From the NCBI GenBank assembly GCA_016463105.1, contig JAEMRY010000005.1, positions 1 to 33,536 of the forward strand: 33,536 bases of DNA. Reading direction: 5' to 3'. This document shows, in pieces, positions 31,328-33,536 of the stretch (the first letter of the stretch is position 1; every line of letters begins with the position of its first letter). Source of the DNA: Ilumatobacteraceae bacterium (lineage in GTDB: Bacteria > Actinomycetota > Acidimicrobiia > Acidimicrobiales > Ilumatobacteraceae). Position numbers and translations under genes: made by a program. The notes under the pieces were generated by a model, which was not told where the DNA came from, searched no databases, and saw only the letters and a program-made list of their open reading frames with translations.

Positions 31328-32362
31328 CTAGCCAAAAAAAGTTGCCGCAACATCATCAAGCAGAGCAAGATCAATTGTGCGGGTTTGTCCAGAAGTTACA
31401 GACATGCTGACGCGCTCAATCGCGCCACACTTCAGAACGACCATGTCACCAAATGCTTTGTCGTGCACAGCATCAACTGCGGCTAATCCAAAACGAGTTG
31501 ACAGCACACGGTCATAACTAGTTGGTGTACCGCCACGTTGAATGTGCCCAAGTTGCACAACCCGTGATTCGAAACCGGTTCGTGCCGAAATTTCTGGTGC
31601 AATCACATGGGCAATGTCACCGAGTTGTTCGTGCCCGTAACGATCAAGTTTTCTTGCAGGCAAAACGAGTGTGCCGGGCTTTGGACGAGCACCTTCGGCG
31701 ACTACAACTACTGATGCATACCGACCCCGCGAGTGACGTCGTTGCACGATTTGCGAAACTGCTTCAATATCAAACGGCACTTCAGGCACAAGAATCGCAG
31801 TTGCGCCACCGGCGATACCCGCTTGTAATGCAATCCAACCAGCATCACGACCCATTACTTCAACAACCATCACACGGTCGTGACTCTCAGCAGTTGTGTG
31901 CAGACGATCTATTGCATCAGTTGCAATTTGCACTGCGGTTTGAAAACCAAAAGTTGCATCTGTTCCAACGACATCATTATCAATAGTTTTCGGCACACCA
32001 ATCACAGGCAGGCCGTACTGCTCGTGCAACATTGATGCCACCGTTAACGAGCCATTGCCACCAATCACAACCAACGCATCGAGTTTTAGATCAGCAAATG
32101 TTTTTTTGACTCGATCAACACCATCAGAAGTGTCAAACGGGCTGCCCCGACGCGTGCCGAGGATTGTTCCACCGCGTGGCAATAATCCGCGCACAACGCT
32201 GGTATTTAATTCGATATAACGCTGCTCGAGCACTCCATCCCATGCATCATAAAAACCCAGAACGGTGTCCCCGTTTACATCAACTGCTTTTCGAGTTATC
32301 GCACGGATAACAGCATTAAGACCCGGGCAATCGCCACCACCTGTTAGTACACCGATCTTCAT
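31328..32362 (-). CDS. pfkA: 6-phosphofructokinase
   Basis: A 344-residue phosphofructokinase. Motifs are GVLTGGGDCPGLNAVIR at the N-terminus, GGNGS (101-105), PKTIDNDV (124-131) and the MGRDAGWIAL block. The Gly at position 104 (E. coli numbering coincides) predicts ATP rather than pyrophosphate as phosphoryl donor, as PPi enzymes have Asp there. Lys125 is common to the mixed actinobacterial group. Asn103 replaces the usual magnesium-binding Asp, an odd substitution. It phosphorylates fructose 6-phosphate in glycolysis. It starts 17 nt after the dioxygenase gene and may share its transcript. Confidence 0.94.
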   Translation of the reverse strand: MKIGVLTGGGDCPGLNAVIRAITRKAVDVNGDTVLGFYDAWDGVLEQRYIELNTSVVRGLLPRGGTILGTRRGSPFDTSDGVDRVKKTFADLKLDALVVIGGNGSLTVASMLHEQYGLPVIGVPKTIDNDVVGTDATFGFQTAVQIATDAIDRLHTTAESHDRVMVVEVMGRDAGWIALQAGIAGGATAILVPEVPFDIEAVSQIVQRRHSRGRYASVVVVAEGARPKPGTLVLPARKLDRYGHEQLGDIAHVIAPEISARTGFESRVVQLGHIQRGGTPTSYDRVLSTRFGLAAVDAVHDKAFGDMVVLKCGAIERVSMSVTSGQTRTIDLALLDDVAATFFG

Positions 32363-32379
32363 GGTGAATCTTTTGGCTT

Positions 32380-33354
32380 CTAGTCGCCGACTCGGCGGGC
32401 ATCTTCAACCAAGTTGATTTGGTAAATAACTTCTTCAAGCGCATCTGCCGCAGACACTGTTGAGAATCGCAACGGATTATTTGGTGTTACACAACTCGGC
32501 ACCGGTGCGAGCATCGTGCTCGGTTGAGGATGACAAAATTGTACGACGCTATATCGTTCACCTTCAAAACCAGGAGATGCGACGACACGATGCCAACCAA
32601 TTGGCAAGACTCCATTGGTGATGCGCTCAAGCATGATTCCAGAATTAATAATTACTCGACCCTTTGGCGGCAACGCATCAATCCATTCACCTTTGTATTT
32701 GACTTGCAATCCTGGTGCAGTCGCACGAGGCAATGCAGTGATCAAGTTAATGTCGCCGTGTTCAGCAGCCCAAACATGACCGTTCGTTGGCAACTGTTTC
32801 ATTGGCGGATAACGAATCGCCCGTGTGAGTGCCGAACCATAACCCACCATTTCGTCAAAGAACGATTCATGACAGCCAATGCCTACGGCGATTAATCGTA
32901 AAAATCTTGTTTGCAAATCAATCATCGCGTCATGAAACTCAAAAAGAACTTTTGTGATTCCTGGGATTACCGACTCTGGCAACATCGGATCTGGATACGA
33001 CTGTGGATAACGACGGCGAAGCGGATGCCCTTGTGGAATCGGAGTTGCCCAGTTGAGCATTTCCTTCCAGTCAGGCTTATCACTTGAAGCAGCAGTCTCA
33101 AGCAACACACCCGTGTAACCGGTTTGTCCGTTTGTTCCGTGAGCAACAAAGCGTTGTTTTTCTTCGACTGTCTTTGAGAAAAATTCGGCGAGCATCCCAT
33201 AGGCCGTGTCAAGCAAGTCTTCTGAGAGGTCATGGCTCGTATAAACAAACCCTGTTGCAAGGCTTCGCATAACGCCATCCACAACTGCTTTGCGCACTGG
33301 CGATGACCCCTGTTCGAAGGCAAGAAGATCAACGTCAAGAATGTCGTGACTCAC
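32380..33354 (-). CDS. isopenicillin N synthase-like 2-oxoglutarate/Fe(II) dioxygenase
   Basis: A 324-residue non-haem iron oxygenase. The N-terminal DIOX_N-like part (to about 120) precedes the double-stranded beta-helix core. Iron ligands are His199 and Asp201 (AEHGDINLIT) and His255 (GWHRVV); the 2-oxoglutarate-binding Arg267-x-Ser269 is in ERYSVVQF. The family includes isopenicillin N synthase, flavonoid and gibberellin oxidases and many uncharacterised bacterial enzymes. The substrate is unknown, and no biosynthetic cluster surrounds it, so an antibiotic role is not supported. The start is GTG 33354, with TAGCGT exactly 7 nt upstream. Confidence 0.9.
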   Translation of the reverse strand: MSHDILDVDLLAFEQGSSPVRKAVVDGVMRSLATGFVYTSHDLSEDLLDTAYGMLAEFFSKTVEEKQRFVAHGTNGQTGYTGVLLETAASSDKPDWKEMLNWATPIPQGHPLRRRYPQSYPDPMLPESVIPGITKVLFEFHDAMIDLQTRFLRLIAVGIGCHESFFDEMVGYGSALTRAIRYPPMKQLPTNGHVWAAEHGDINLITALPRATAPGLQVKYKGEWIDALPPKGRVIINSGIMLERITNGVLPIGWHRVVASPGFEGERYSVVQFCHPQPSTMLAPVPSCVTPNNPLRFSTVSAADALEEVIYQINLVEDARRVGD

Positions 33355-33361
33355 ATCTATT

Positions 33362-33367
33362 ACGCTA
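33362..33367 (-). promoter_or_regulatory. candidate -10 element (TAGCGT) for the dioxygenase-pfk unit
   Basis: TAnnnT hexamer exactly 7 nt before the GTG start; no Shine-Dalgarno and no clear -35 box. Confidence 0.4.
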
Positions 33368-33376
33368 TTGGCTGGT

Positions 33377-33382
33377 TACGCT
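33377..33382 (+). promoter_or_regulatory. candidate -10 element (TACGCT) for tRNA-Gly(UCC)
   Basis: TAnnnT hexamer placing initiation about 4-5 nt before the mature tRNA 5' end; no clear -35 box. Confidence 0.3.
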
Positions 33383-33393
33383 TTTTATCCTTC

Positions 33394-33465
33394 GCGGGTG
33401 TAGCTCAATGGCTAGAGTCCGAGTTTTCCAAACTCGTTATGCGGGTTCGATCCCCGTCACCCGCT
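33394..33465 (+). tRNA. tRNA-Gly (anticodon UCC)
   Basis: Cloverleaf with acceptor GCGGGTG/CACCCGC, D arm GCTCAATGGCTAGAG, anticodon stem CGAGT/ACTCG around TTTCCAA (anticodon TCC at 33427-33429), and T arm GCGGG-TTCGATC-CCCGT. The discriminator is T at 33465. CCA is not encoded, unlike in tRNA-Pro. It is a different isoacceptor from the GCC tRNA at the left edge. Confidence 0.95.
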
Positions 33466-33488
33466 CAAAACATGACTAGAACACGAGC

Positions 33489-33536
33489 ATGAACTATCGC
33501 AATTTTGATGCCGAAACTTTAGAACGCGAATACACG
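33489..33536 (+). CDS. partial CDS, probable alpha/beta hydrolase N-terminus
   Basis: The window ends after 16 codons starting MNYRNFDAETLEREYT. This N-terminus resembles that of actinobacterial alpha/beta-hydrolase (esterase) proteins, but too little is present to be sure. TAGAAC lies 6 nt before the ATG, again compatible with a leaderless start. It follows tRNA-Gly(UCC) by 23 nt. Confidence 0.45.
   Translation, partial: MNYRNFDAETLEREYT

Noticed and set aside
32380..33354. Isopenicillin N synthase similarity as evidence of beta-lactam biosynthesis
   Set aside because: No ACV synthetase or other biosynthetic gene is nearby; the superfamily is broad and the neighbour is glycolytic pfk.
1..33465. 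tRNA-Gly genes at both ends of the window as a sign of an integrated element
   Set aside because: They are different isoacceptors (GCC and UCC) in opposite orientation, there is no integrase or att-like direct repeat, and the genes between are core chromosomal genes.

Overview
This is ordinary bacterial chromosome of moderate GC (roughly mid-40s to 50% by eye). The gene order tig-clpP-clpX-folC-ndk-mreBCD-mrdA-rodA-rne-rplU-rpmA-(obg-proB) is the classic actinobacterial elongasome block known from Streptomyces. Modest GC, mreBCD, an F420/FMN-type PPOX protein and many apparently leaderless genes suggest an aquatic actinobacterium, perhaps an Acidimicrobiia relative; that placement is inference. 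I see no insertion sequence, prophage, integrase, CRISPR array or defence island.

Layout. 1-3.1 kb: partial tRNA-Gly(GCC), an EamA-type permease, two small hypothetical genes, a divergent membrane-anchored hypothetical, and metX. A SAM-clan riboswitch precedes metX. 3.4-7.0 kb: a DCC thiol-oxidoreductase diverges from SURF1, followed by a MoxR ATPase and CoxE-like VWA pair. 7.0-13.7 kb: murJ, then proB and obg on the minus strand. A plus-strand pair (dNTP triphosphohydrolase, nucleoside hydrolase) sits between obg and rpmA/rplU, splitting the usual rplU-rpmA-obg unit. 13.7-26.8 kb: a long minus-strand run reading tig, clpP, clpX, folC, ndk, mreB, mreC, mreD, mrdA, rodA, a structured 177-nt spacer ending in a terminator-like hairpin, then an RNase E/G gene. 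26.8-28.8 kb: a small SH3-like hypothetical, a cysteine-desulfurase-like enzyme, tRNA-Pro(UGG) and a PPOX-fold gene whose ATG uses the last A of the tRNA CCA. 28.8-33.5 kb: a MenC/N-succinylamino-acid-racemase-type enolase with its GNAT partner, upp, pfk, an isopenicillin-N-synthase-like dioxygenase, tRNA-Gly(UCC) and the first codons of a probable alpha/beta hydrolase.

How the parts fit. The central run couples protein quality control (trigger factor, ClpXP), folate and nucleotide supply (FolC, Ndk) and lateral wall growth (MreBCD, PBP2, RodA), with MurJ nearby to flip lipid II. The most notable non-textbook signals are the tRNA/start-codon overlap, repeated TAnnnT hexamers 6-8 nt before start codons that lack a Shine-Dalgarno, the riboswitch with a possible start-region-sequestering helix, and the structured spacer before the RNase gene.
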